DNA from: UBA3064 sp023258775
Lineage (GTDB): Bacteria; Pseudomonadota; Gammaproteobacteria; Burkholderiales; Burkholderiaceae_E
Length of the DNA: 39,554 nucleotides
Direction: 5' to 3'
NCBI GenBank assembly: GCA_044355655.1
Contig: JBIKXS010000029.1
Span: 1 to 39,554 of the forward strand
This document shows positions 15,319 to 22,659 of the stretch, one piece after another. Every line of letters starts with the position of its first letter. The first letter of the stretch is position 1. The position numbers and the translations under genes were made by a program. The notes under the pieces were generated by a model. It did no database searches, was not told where the DNA came from, and was given only the letters and a program-made list of their open reading frames with translations.

Positions 15319-16832
15319 GTACCGAACAACATTACACCGTACTGCCGACGGCATTGCATCAGCCTTCCCGGCCGATCGCCAAAACTGCTTTGCCTGCAAG
15401 AAGCCAGACGCTTGGGCTAGACCTTCAAACGCAACACCACGACGGTCCACTCAAGCAAGCGAGTCGTCCAAAAAGCAAATCCCTCAAAGCGCCTTACAAG
15501 GCAGTGATCGGCCTTGCCTTGCTGCGAAGAGCAAAACGCGGCTATCTGATTCTGATTGACCCCAATGGTCATGAGCATCGCTTTGGCGATGTCAACGCGG
15601 GTGGATCAAGCCAGCGTATCGATACACCAGCACTCTGGATTCTTAACGACTGGTCTGTCTTTGAACGTGCGCTAAGCAGAGGCGACGTGGGATTTGGCGA
15701 GTGCTGGATGGAAGGCCTGTGGGACAGTCCAGATCCGGCTGCGGTGCTTCGTTTCATGCTGCAAAACCGGGCATCCTTAGACCAGGGCATTTATGGCACC
15801 TGGTTTGGACAATGGCTCGACCGACTACGCCATTACCTCAGACGCAATAGCAAAAGCGGTTCGCGGCGAAACATCCAGGCTCATTACGACCTGGGCAATG
15901 ACTTTTACAGACTCTGGCTCGACCCGAGCATGACTTATTCAAGCGCACTTCGCGATCAGAAAGAAAGCAAAGGCACATGCTCAACAGCCTCGCTCGGGAT
16001 GGCAGTTAGTTCAAAAGGCATTGGCCCAAACCACGCTCAAGCACCCCTTGAACAAATACAGCGTCGATTAACCATGCCCGAGGATAGCCTTGGGCAAGAC
16101 TTAGATCCACTTGAACAAGGCCAGCACCGCAAGTACGAAAGAATTCTTGACGAACTCCAACTTAATCCAGGCGCTAGCCTGCTTGAGATCGGCTGTGGTT
16201 GGGGCGGATTCGCCTTGCATGCTCGTCGACGCGGCCTTCATCTGAAATGTCTCACGCTTTCTGCTGAGCAGTTGAGCTACGCGCAAAACATGCACCGGCT
16301 CGCATCAAGCCAACATGGTCCCGATTTAGGCAGGGTAGAGTTTTGCCTGCAAGACTACCGGGATGAACATGGTCGCTACGACGGCATCGTATCGATCGAA
16401 ATGTTTGAAGCCGTTGGCGAAGCCTACTGGGATAGCTATTTTCAACAATTACGCGCTGCGCTGAAACCAGGCGGCAAAGCTGTCATTCAAAGCATTACGA
16501 TTGATGAGCAATATTTTGAACGTTATCGTGCAAGCACAGACTTTATTCAGCAGTATATTTTCCCTGGCGGCATGCTACCTTCATCGCAACGGCTTATTGC
16601 GCTGGCAAAAACACATGGTTTGCAACTTTGTAACACCTTAAGTTTCGGGCAGGACTATGCATGGACCCTGGCCCGCTGGCATGAACGATTCATGTCGGTC
16701 GATGAACAAGTACGAAAGCTTGGCTACGATGAGCGCTTTATTCGCATGTGGCGCTTTTACCTTGCCTACTGCGAAGCTGGTTTTGCCGAGGGTGCAACCG
16801 ATGTTGTGCAATTCAGTTTTGTTCGCCTTTAA
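15315..16832 (+). CDS. CFA-synthase-like SAM-dependent fatty-acyl methyltransferase
   Basis: SAM-dependent methyltransferase of the cyclopropane-fatty-acid-synthase family, 505 residues. Family segments are RRNIQAHYDLGNDFYRLWLD (about 184-203), motif I LLEIGCGWGGFALHARRRG (about 289-307), LTLSAEQLSYAQ, IVSIEMFEAVGEAYW and YIFPGGMLPS. Where CFA synthases have YSCAY, with the Cys that helps bind bicarbonate, this protein reads YSSAL. A simple methyl transfer to an unsaturated acyl chain is therefore possible instead of ring formation (inference). About 50 extra residues (216-265) separate this motif from the SAM domain. The first 55 residues are low-complexity. ATG 15315 overlaps the DUF1365 stop. 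Confidence 0.87.
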   Translation: MSTEQHYTVLPTALHQPSRPIAKTALPARSQTLGLDLQTQHHDGPLKQASRPKSKSLKAPYKAVIGLALLRRAKRGYLILIDPNGHEHRFGDVNAGGSSQRIDTPALWILNDWSVFERALSRGDVGFGECWMEGLWDSPDPAAVLRFMLQNRASLDQGIYGTWFGQWLDRLRHYLRRNSKSGSRRNIQAHYDLGNDFYRLWLDPSMTYSSALRDQKESKGTCSTASLGMAVSSKGIGPNHAQAPLEQIQRRLTMPEDSLGQDLDPLEQGQHRKYERILDELQLNPGASLLEIGCGWGGFALHARRRGLHLKCLTLSAEQLSYAQNMHRLASSQHGPDLGRVEFCLQDYRDEHGRYDGIVSIEMFEAVGEAYWDSYFQQLRAALKPGGKAVIQSITIDEQYFERYRASTDFIQQYIFPGGMLPSSQRLIALAKTHGLQLCNTLSFGQDYAWTLARWHERFMSVDEQVRKLGYDERFIRMWRFYLAYCEAGFAEGATDVVQFSFVRL

Positions 16833-16899
16833 GGCCATTGGGATCGAAAGCATGCGATCGGATACCCGATCTTAGCCCATCGCAGCAAAAGCTAAATCG

Positions 16900-17544
16900 A
16901 TGAATACAAACTGTATCGTTAAGCGGAGAAACGCACTAAAACTTAGCCTGCCGCTCGCTTTAATTGCTTGCAAGCTGCCCCTAGTAAGCTGGGCCCATAT
17001 GAGCGGACGAGATGATGGCTGGCTAAAGACAAGCGGTCGTGAATCGTGGGAAGAAGGCTGGCCAATCAACCAGAGCCTGAAATGGTTTCAGGATCAACAA
17101 CTCAATTATCGGCTGCGAGGCCAGGCGAATATGCGTTGGTTCGGTCTGCTTTTGTATGAGGCTCGATTATGGGCGCCTGATACCTTCGATAGCAAAACTT
17201 GGGCCGATCAGCGCTTTGCGCTTGAGCTAATTTACGCGCGCGACTTTGAAGGGGCAAGAATCGCGCAAGCTTCACTCGAACTGATGCAGGCGCTCCAGGG
17301 AAAGCTCGCCGAACGCGATCGCCAGTGGTTAGCCTGGATGCAGCAAAGCTTTCCCAATATCCAAGCCAAAGATCGCCTGCTTGGTCTTTACCGAGGCAGC
17401 CAGGGCGGCTGCCGCTTTATTCACAACTTACAGCATCGAGGCGATATTGACGATCTAGCCTTTGCCAAGGCCTTTTTCGGCATCTGGCTCGATCCGCGAA
17501 CCACAGAGCCTGCACTTCGCCGAAGCCTACTTGGTGAGCGCTGA
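16900..17544 (+). CDS. Exported chalcone-isomerase-like domain protein
   Basis: Protein of 214 residues with an N-terminal export signal (RRNALKLSLPLALIACKLPL). The mature part matches the chalcone-isomerase-like fold: YRLRGQANMRWFGLLLYEAR, LWAPD, FALELIYARDFEG, then DRLLGLYRGSQGGCRFIHN. Bacterial members of this fold bind fatty acids or small hydrophobic ligands and lack proven isomerase activity. In this operon a periplasmic fatty-acid carrier is a reasonable guess. A short hairpin (16856-16871) lies in the 67-bp gap upstream. The stop shares one base with the next start (TGATG). Confidence 0.78.
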   Translation: MNTNCIVKRRNALKLSLPLALIACKLPLVSWAHMSGRDDGWLKTSGRESWEEGWPINQSLKWFQDQQLNYRLRGQANMRWFGLLLYEARLWAPDTFDSKTWADQRFALELIYARDFEGARIAQASLELMQALQGKLAERDRQWLAWMQQSFPNIQAKDRLLGLYRGSQGGCRFIHNLQHRGDIDDLAFAKAFFGIWLDPRTTEPALRRSLLGER

Positions 17545-18806
17545 TGAAAGACATGCTTTGGCGATATGCGAGCATGCGCTTGCCGCTTGCCATACTCGAA
17601 CTACCGCTTTATGTTTTACTACCCAAACTTTTTAGCGAACTTCTACCACTCAGCCTTGTTGGTTTGATGCTGCTGGCAGCTCGCGGTCTTGATGCGCTAG
17701 CCGATCCCTGGTTGGGTCGGCGATGGGATTTGCAAAGCAGCGTTGCAGGTAGACAGTTGCGTCAACGAGCCTGGTGGGCACTTGCCAAGGCGTGTGCTGT
17801 GTTCACAGTTGGCTTTATGCTTTTGCTGTGGTGGTCTTCGCTTGCAAAAGCCTATGGGATTGGGAGCCTCTGGAGCGCGACCGTCCTTGCCATTGGCTCG
17901 GTTGGCACCTATCTGGCGTATTCACAGTGCAGCATTATTTATCAGAGTTGGGGTGCAGCACTGGCTCGTAGTGATCGAGCGCGAAGCCGCTATGCACTGA
18001 GTCGGGAAGCGGCAGGCCTAATTGGCGTGATGGCTGTATCGGTTTTTGTACAGGCGCAGTCTTCGTTTGAGAAGATCGCTATAAGCGGCTTATTAATTGT
18101 TTTTACCTTGCTCGCGCTTGCACTTTTTCGCGGCTTGGCTTACCCAACACATAGACTCGAGCAACGCGAACCGGCACGCGTCTTCAATGCCCGTTCGCTC
18201 TGGGAAGCTCGCCCGATGCGTCATTTGTTTATTTGCTTCATGTTGAGTGCGATAGCAGCAGCGATTCCAGCAACGTTGGTCTTATTTTTCGTAGAGCGGG
18301 TTTTGGAGATGCCGCAAGCTGCACCATGGTTTTTATTGCTCTACTTTTTAAGCGCAGCGCTAGGATTACCGCTTTGGTCCAAACTCAGCGATCGCTTCGG
18401 TCACAGCAGCTGCTGGTTGCTGGCGATGCTCATTGCAATCGGGGCCTTTCTTTTTTGTCTTGGCCTTGAGGCAGGCGATGCTTGGGCCTATGCGCTTGTT
18501 TGCATCGTGACCGGCTTAGCGCTCGGCGGCGATGTGGCTATGCCTTGGGCGATCTTGTTACGCTTAATTGAACAACAACAAAAGAAACTGCCCACGGCGA
18601 TGCCAATTTCGGGACGCTGTATCGGTTATTGGACGCTTGTCGGGAAGCTGAATTTGGCGCTTGCCGCTGGTATTGCACTCCCGCTTTGGCAATGGCTCGG
18701 GGAGGGTGTGACGTCCTTGAGCTGGATTTACGCAGGCCTGCCATGTGCTCTTAAATGTATATCTATGATTTGGCTTGTCCGCAACCGCGGCCGCGAAGCC
18801 CTATGA
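17544..18806 (+). CDS. MFS permease of the GPH type
   Basis: Inner-membrane transporter of 420 residues with about 12 hydrophobic segments. The loop after the second helix, AARGLDALADPWLGRRWD, matches the GPH/melibiose-type signature, and the matching loop of the second half is GLPLWSKLSDRFGH. The substrate is unknown. It is co-translated with the chalcone-isomerase-like gene (TGATG) and followed by a lipoprotein, so transport connected with lipid modification is conceivable. That link rests on position only. Confidence 0.82.
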   Translation: MKDMLWRYASMRLPLAILELPLYVLLPKLFSELLPLSLVGLMLLAARGLDALADPWLGRRWDLQSSVAGRQLRQRAWWALAKACAVFTVGFMLLLWWSSLAKAYGIGSLWSATVLAIGSVGTYLAYSQCSIIYQSWGAALARSDRARSRYALSREAAGLIGVMAVSVFVQAQSSFEKIAISGLLIVFTLLALALFRGLAYPTHRLEQREPARVFNARSLWEARPMRHLFICFMLSAIAAAIPATLVLFFVERVLEMPQAAPWFLLLYFLSAALGLPLWSKLSDRFGHSSCWLLAMLIAIGAFLFCLGLEAGDAWAYALVCIVTGLALGGDVAMPWAILLRLIEQQQKKLPTAMPISGRCIGYWTLVGKLNLALAAGIALPLWQWLGEGVTSLSWIYAGLPCALKCISMIWLVRNRGREAL

Positions 18807-18820
18807 AGGAGAATTAGCCG

Positions 18821-19351
18821 ATGAATGCTTTTCTTATGAAGATCCTTGTATTGCTCAGCCTCATGCTAAGTGCATGCAGCAGCGTTGATGTACAACGTTA
18901 TCAGCAAGAACAACCCAAGCTAGAACTCAAGCGCTATTTGAACGGTGATTTGCGTGCATGGGGCATGTTCACTGACCGATTTGGCGAAGTCGTCAAGCGC
19001 TTTGAGGTGAGGATGAAAGGCAGCTGGCAGGGTAATAGCGGTTTATTAGAAGAGGATTTTATTTATAGCGATGGGACCAAGCAGCGGCGGGTCTGGCAAA
19101 TTGAGGAAATTGGGCCTGGCCAGTACCGCGGCAAAGCTGAGGATGTCATCGGTGAAGCGATCGGGGAAGCCTCAGGAAACGCTTTGCGTTGGCGCTATAC
19201 CCTCGCCCTTCCCATTGAGGGACGTATCTGGCATGTGCAATTTGATGACTGGATGTTTTTGATTAACGATCAGGTCATGATCAACCGCGCGACGATGAGT
19301 AAATTTGGTATTGAACTTGGCGAAGTGACCTTATCGTTTCACAAGGATTGA
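18821..19351 (+). CDS. DUF3833 lipoprotein
   Basis: Lipoprotein of 176 residues with a short signal and lipobox LSAC, giving Cys19 as the acylated residue, followed by Ser-Ser-Val rather than Asp, which favours outer-membrane sorting. The mature part has the DUF3833 pattern YLNGDLRAWGMFTDRFGEVV, EEDFIYSDGTKQRRVW and MINRATMSKFGIELGEVTLSF. The function of DUF3833 is unknown. It recurs in clusters with CFA-like methyltransferases and SDRs. A strong ribosome binding site (AAGGAGA) precedes ATG 18821. Confidence 0.87.
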   Translation: MNAFLMKILVLLSLMLSACSSVDVQRYQQEQPKLELKRYLNGDLRAWGMFTDRFGEVVKRFEVRMKGSWQGNSGLLEEDFIYSDGTKQRRVWQIEEIGPGQYRGKAEDVIGEAIGEASGNALRWRYTLALPIEGRIWHVQFDDWMFLINDQVMINRATMSKFGIELGEVTLSFHKD

Positions 19352-19353
19352 TC

Positions 19354-20154
19354 GTGAATCCTCCAATCCGGTCCTGGCTAGGCCTACGCATCTGGATTAT
19401 TGGAGCGTCCTCGGGCATTGGTGCGGCATTAGCGAAAGAACTTGCAAGACAGGGGGCTGAGTTAATCTTAAGTGCCAGGCGGCTTGCTCCCATGCAAGCG
19501 CTTGGTATTGAACAGGCAAATCTTGTTGCGCTTGATGTGTGTGATCAGGCCCAATGGTTAAAGGCCTCTGAGCAAGTTCTGGCAGGGGATAAGGTCGACC
19601 TGATAATTTGGATGGCTGGCATTTATCGACCGGTGAGTAGTACGAACTATCGGCTAAACGATGTACTTGCAATGACCCAAACCAATTATCTTTCTTTGCT
19701 CTATGCATTAGATCAGTTGCTGCCCTATTTTCTCAACCGATCTAAATTAAAGCCCAGACCGGTATCGGGGCTTGTGATCGTATCGAGTGTCGCGGGCTAT
19801 CGCGGTCTGCCTAAGGCTTTAGCCTATGGACCCAGTAAGGCCGCGCTCAGTCATTTGGCCGAGGTGCTTCACCTCGAACTTAGCACCGAAGGTATTGGCG
19901 TTTGGGCCGTACACCCCGGCTTTGTTCAAACCCCAGCCACGGCGATCAACGACTTTCATATGCCAGCGCTGATCAGCGCTGAACAGGCAGCGCGCGAGAT
20001 TGTTCGAGGTCTTGAGCGATCTGCCTTTGAGATTCACTTTCCCAGGCGTTTCACCCTGCTAATGAAGTGCCTTCGCTGGTTACCGGATAGGCTGTACTTC
20101 GCACTGCTAGGACGCGCACTGAGTGGCAATGATCCCCGCCAGGGAAAACAATGA
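19354..20154 (+). CDS. Short-chain dehydrogenase/reductase
   Basis: Classical SDR oxidoreductase of 266 residues. The cofactor motif is IIGASSGIGAALAKELARQG (about 15-34), with SARR after the second strand suggesting NADP(H) preference. The catalytic residues are the Ser of VIVSSVAGYRG and the Tyr and Lys of AYGPSKAALSHL, followed by WAVHPGFVQTP. Start GTG 19354 was chosen because AAGGA (19343-19347) lies 6 nt upstream; TTG 19348 would be too close. The stop overlaps the next start. It probably reduces or oxidises a lipid-derived carbonyl in this operon; the substrate is not known. Confidence 0.9.
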   Translation: MNPPIRSWLGLRIWIIGASSGIGAALAKELARQGAELILSARRLAPMQALGIEQANLVALDVCDQAQWLKASEQVLAGDKVDLIIWMAGIYRPVSSTNYRLNDVLAMTQTNYLSLLYALDQLLPYFLNRSKLKPRPVSGLVIVSSVAGYRGLPKALAYGPSKAALSHLAEVLHLELSTEGIGVWAVHPGFVQTPATAINDFHMPALISAEQAAREIVRGLERSAFEIHFPRRFTLLMKCLRWLPDRLYFALLGRALSGNDPRQGKQ

Positions 20155-20687
20155 TCACAATGCCAGCCTTGCTTTCCGCTGATCGCGCAGCAGACATGGG
20201 CGAAAGGCTTGCCAAGATCAAAACCTTTTACGAAACACTGAGTCCCGATTCGCTTGATCAGATCGGTGAACTCTACGCACCCAATGCGCGCTTTAAAGAC
20301 CCCTTTCAGTCGGTCCAAGGTCAGGGCGCGATAAGAGGCGTCTTCGAACATATGTTTCAACTACAAGCAACATCTCGTTTCATCGTTGTCGGCATCACCC
20401 AGTCTGTCACAGAGACTGTGCCTGTCCCCGAGACTATGCCTGTCCCCGATACTGTGCTTGTGCCAGAGTCCATATCCGGTGCGCAGGCCTGTCTTCGATG
20501 GATTTACTGGCTTGAACTACGGGGCAAGCCAGTCAGCATTGAAGGGTGTTCGTGGCTTTATTTTGATGCGGCGGGCTACATCGTTGACCATCGCGACTAT
20601 TGGGATGCTGCTGAAGAACTTTACGAAAAAATCCCTGTCTTATCGTGGCTGATGCAATGGCTACGACGCAAAATTGCGCCGGGCTGA
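20151..20687 (+). CDS. NTF2/SnoaL-like protein
   Basis: Protein of 178 residues with a nuclear-transport-factor-2-like cone fold: KTFYETLSPDSLDQIGELYA, NARFKDPFQSVQG, and C-terminal YFDAAGYIVDHRDYWDAAEE. Proteins of this type accompany the SDR in CarH/LitR- or ChrR-controlled clusters. The family includes small-molecule isomerases and binding proteins; a function cannot be assigned. The loop before LRWIYWLEL has a three-fold hexapeptide repeat (VPVPET type) from an 18-bp tandem repeat. It is the last gene of the run, overlapping the SDR by four bases. A 61-bp gap follows before the ferritin-like gene. Confidence 0.82.
   Translation: MITMPALLSADRAADMGERLAKIKTFYETLSPDSLDQIGELYAPNARFKDPFQSVQGQGAIRGVFEHMFQLQATSRFIVVGITQSVTETVPVPETMPVPDTVLVPESISGAQACLRWIYWLELRGKPVSIEGCSWLYFDAAGYIVDHRDYWDAAEELYEKIPVLSWLMQWLRRKIAPG
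20412..20465 (+). repeat. Three 18-bp tandem repeats in the NTF2-like gene
   Basis: Units at 20412-20429, 20430-20447 and 20448-20465 begin GA(G/T)ACT and contain TGCCTGTCCCC or a close variant. The first two differ at one base; the third is more diverged. They encode ETVPVP, ETMPVP and DTVLVP in frame, between two strands of the fold, so repeat number would change loop length only. Confidence 0.9.
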
Positions 20688-20748
20688 TAGACTCATGTCG
20701 AGGCGCAGCGTCCAGGCTGCAGACCATACATAGCCGCGGAGACTTCAT

Positions 20749-21609
20749 ATGCTGTACCCGGAATTGTTTCGTTCGCTCGAATCGGTCCGTTGGTCGATGG
20801 AAAGCGATATTCCCTGGGATCATTTCGATGCCGATCGCTTATCCGACGAGCAAGCGCGCACGATCAAAATGAACGCCATTACCGAATGGGCTGCCCTACC
20901 GGCGACCGAAATGTTTTTGCGCGATAACCGGCATGACAGCGATTTTTCAGCCTTTATGTCGGTCTGGTTTTTTGAAGAGCAAAAGCATGCCTTGGTACTG
21001 ATGGAGTACTTGCGCCGCTTCAGGCCAGAATTGGTGCCCAGCGAAGATGAGCTTCACGCGGTCCGTTTTGAGTTTGACCCCGCGCCACCACTCGAAACCT
21101 TGATGCTGCATTTCTGCGGCGAAATTCGTCTTAACCACTGGTACAGACGCGCTGCCGAATGGCACACCGAACCCGTTATTAAGCATATTTATGAGGTGAT
21201 ATCTCGGGACGAAGCCAGGCATGGCGGCGCGTATTTGCAGTACATGCGGCGTGCGATCGGTCAGGTTGGTGATCAGGCCAGAAGCGCCTTTGCAAAAATT
21301 GGCGTGCTTATGGCGAGCGCCAAGCGACAAAGCAAGGCCTTGCATCCGACTAATTTGCACGTCAACAGGGACTTGTTTCCCAAGGACACCATACAAAGCC
21401 GGCTACCCGACCCAAGTTGGCTCGAACGCTGGCTTGATCAGCAGATAAGCTTTGATGCGCATTGGGAAGACAAAGTGGTGGGGCGCATTCTGCATAACTT
21501 ATCTTTACTCTTCGGCAAGTCCTTTGCCAGTGTTCAGGAGTTGAACCGCTACCGTAAAGAGCTTAGCCGTGGGCGGGGTGAGCATTTTGGCGCAGCCAGC
21601 GCGCTTTGA
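20749..21609 (+). CDS. Ferritin-like diiron protein
   Basis: Protein of 286 residues with a ferritin-like/acyl-ACP desaturase-like four-helix bundle. Metal-ligand motifs are FEEQKHA (EExxH, about residue 76) and SRDEARHGG (DExxH, about 160), with carboxylates from TEMF and FCGEIRLNHWYRRA. Members are found beside rfaE2 in other Burkholderiales. It may be an oxidase or desaturase of unknown substrate. A purine-rich CGGAGA lies about 6 nt before ATG 20749. Its last 41 bases overlap the rfaE2 frame. It is on the same strand as the CarH-linked operon, 61 bp behind it, so read-through cannot be excluded. Confidence 0.8.
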   Translation: MLYPELFRSLESVRWSMESDIPWDHFDADRLSDEQARTIKMNAITEWAALPATEMFLRDNRHDSDFSAFMSVWFFEEQKHALVLMEYLRRFRPELVPSEDELHAVRFEFDPAPPLETLMLHFCGEIRLNHWYRRAAEWHTEPVIKHIYEVISRDEARHGGAYLQYMRRAIGQVGDQARSAFAKIGVLMASAKRQSKALHPTNLHVNRDLFPKDTIQSRLPDPSWLERWLDQQISFDAHWEDKVVGRILHNLSLLFGKSFASVQELNRYRKELSRGRGEHFGAASAL

Positions 21610-22081
21610 ATCGAAGATCCTCGATCCGCTTAAGCTCGAGGACTTCGCAAGGATTTGCCCGCGTCCGCTTGTTTTTACCAATGGGGTTTACGACCTGCTG
21701 CATCGAGGTCACGTAAGTTTGCTCGATGCAGCAGCCCAGCAGGGCCGCTGTCTCATCCTCGCACTTAACAGTGACGACTCGGTCAGACGCCTCGGCAAAG
21801 GCGCCGATCGGCCAATCAACACCCTAGGCGATCGGATGGCGGTTGCTGCTGCACTCGCCTCGGTAGACCATGTAACCTGGTTTGAAGAAGACAGTCCGCT
21901 TGAATGTCTGCTCAGGTTAAAGCCAGATGTCCTGATTAAGGGTGGCGACTGGCAGGGGCGAATGGTCGGCGCTGACGCGGTTGAATCCTGGGGGGGACGG
22001 GCGCTTGCTATTCCTTTCATCCACCAACGATCGACCAGCTCGACGCTGGCTAAGATCAGAACCAATCGCGGCGCGTCGTGA
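21569..22081 (+). CDS. rfaE2: D-glycero-beta-D-manno-heptose 1-phosphate adenylyltransferase
   Basis: Nucleotidyltransferase that makes ADP-heptose for lipopolysaccharide core. The 170-residue protein has FTNGVYDLLHRGHVSLL with the HxGH motif (H45-H48), LILALNSDDSVRRLGKG, RPINTLGDRMAV, VLIKGGDW and a C-terminal STSSTLAKIR. It is the stand-alone RfaE domain 2 form, as in betaproteobacteria, without the kinase domain. The start is uncertain: GTG 21569 or GTG 21578, both inside the previous gene. It shows that the organism makes a heptose-containing LPS. Confidence 0.92.
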   Translation: MGGVSILAQPARFESKILDPLKLEDFARICPRPLVFTNGVYDLLHRGHVSLLDAAAQQGRCLILALNSDDSVRRLGKGADRPINTLGDRMAVAAALASVDHVTWFEEDSPLECLLRLKPDVLIKGGDWQGRMVGADAVESWGGRALAIPFIHQRSTSSTLAKIRTNRGAS

Positions 22082-22175
22082 CAGCTCAAGGCAGGTAAGC
22101 AGGCTAACTTGCAGGACTACGGTCGCCGATGCCACGCAGTCTTCGCAGAAAGTTTCTGGTCCACCGATGAGTGGG

Positions 22176-22586
22176 TTAGCGCAGATGGCCACCATGCTGG
22201 CGAAAGAAGTCAACGAGATGATGTTGCCGGAATGTTGCTTCGTCCCAATCCTGCGGCAAAAGCAGATCAGCATTGAGGAACTCATAAACCCATGCCTGCT
22301 TCTTCCCTAGTTCACTACCTACCTCCACAACATGACGCCGATAAGCATGACCCTCGAATTCGTCAAGGCGCTTCCAGGCTGACTCAGCCAAGTCCAGCCA
22401 GAGCACACCGCGAATGCTTGACTGCGCGGTGCCGGGTCGCGCTGCGGGATAGCTGGCATCTCGAATTGCAAAGCGCTGCCAACCCTTGAGCGTGGCTGGG
22501 ACCGCCTGCAAGCCCTGCTGGGCAGCGACAGCGCTCATCACTTCGGTAAACATCAATGAACCGTAGCTAAAGCAATGCGTCGTCAT
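22176..22586 (-). CDS. Gamma-glutamylcyclotransferase-like (AIG2 family) protein
   Basis: Small enzyme of 136 residues with the GGCT/AIG2 fold. The N-terminal FSYGSLMF is the substrate-binding YGSL motif, and LDEFEGHAYRRHVVEV carries the conserved Glu used as general acid/base. Family enzymes release 5-oxoproline from gamma-glutamyl amines or peptides; the exact substrate is unknown. It converges on rfaE2 across 94 bp, where no gene was seen. It lies upstream-facing on the same strand as birA, 73 bp away. Confidence 0.85.
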   Translation of the reverse strand: MTTHCFSYGSLMFTEVMSAVAAQQGLQAVPATLKGWQRFAIRDASYPAARPGTAQSSIRGVLWLDLAESAWKRLDEFEGHAYRRHVVEVGSELGKKQAWVYEFLNADLLLPQDWDEATFRQHHLVDFFRQHGGHLR

Positions 22587-22659
22587 TATCGTTACCCGAT
22601 TCCTAAGGTTTGCCTACTTGATCGCTAACATCACTTTGTAGCCATGAAAAAGTACGTTT

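Noticed and set aside
16856..16871. Hairpin GATCGG / CCGATC between the methyltransferase and CHI-like genes
   Set aside because: Only 6 bp of stem and no T-run; not convincing as a terminator and may be chance.
20705..20720. GCAGC / GCTGC inverted repeat before the ferritin-like gene
   Set aside because: Five-base stem with no T-run; too weak to call a terminator or operator.
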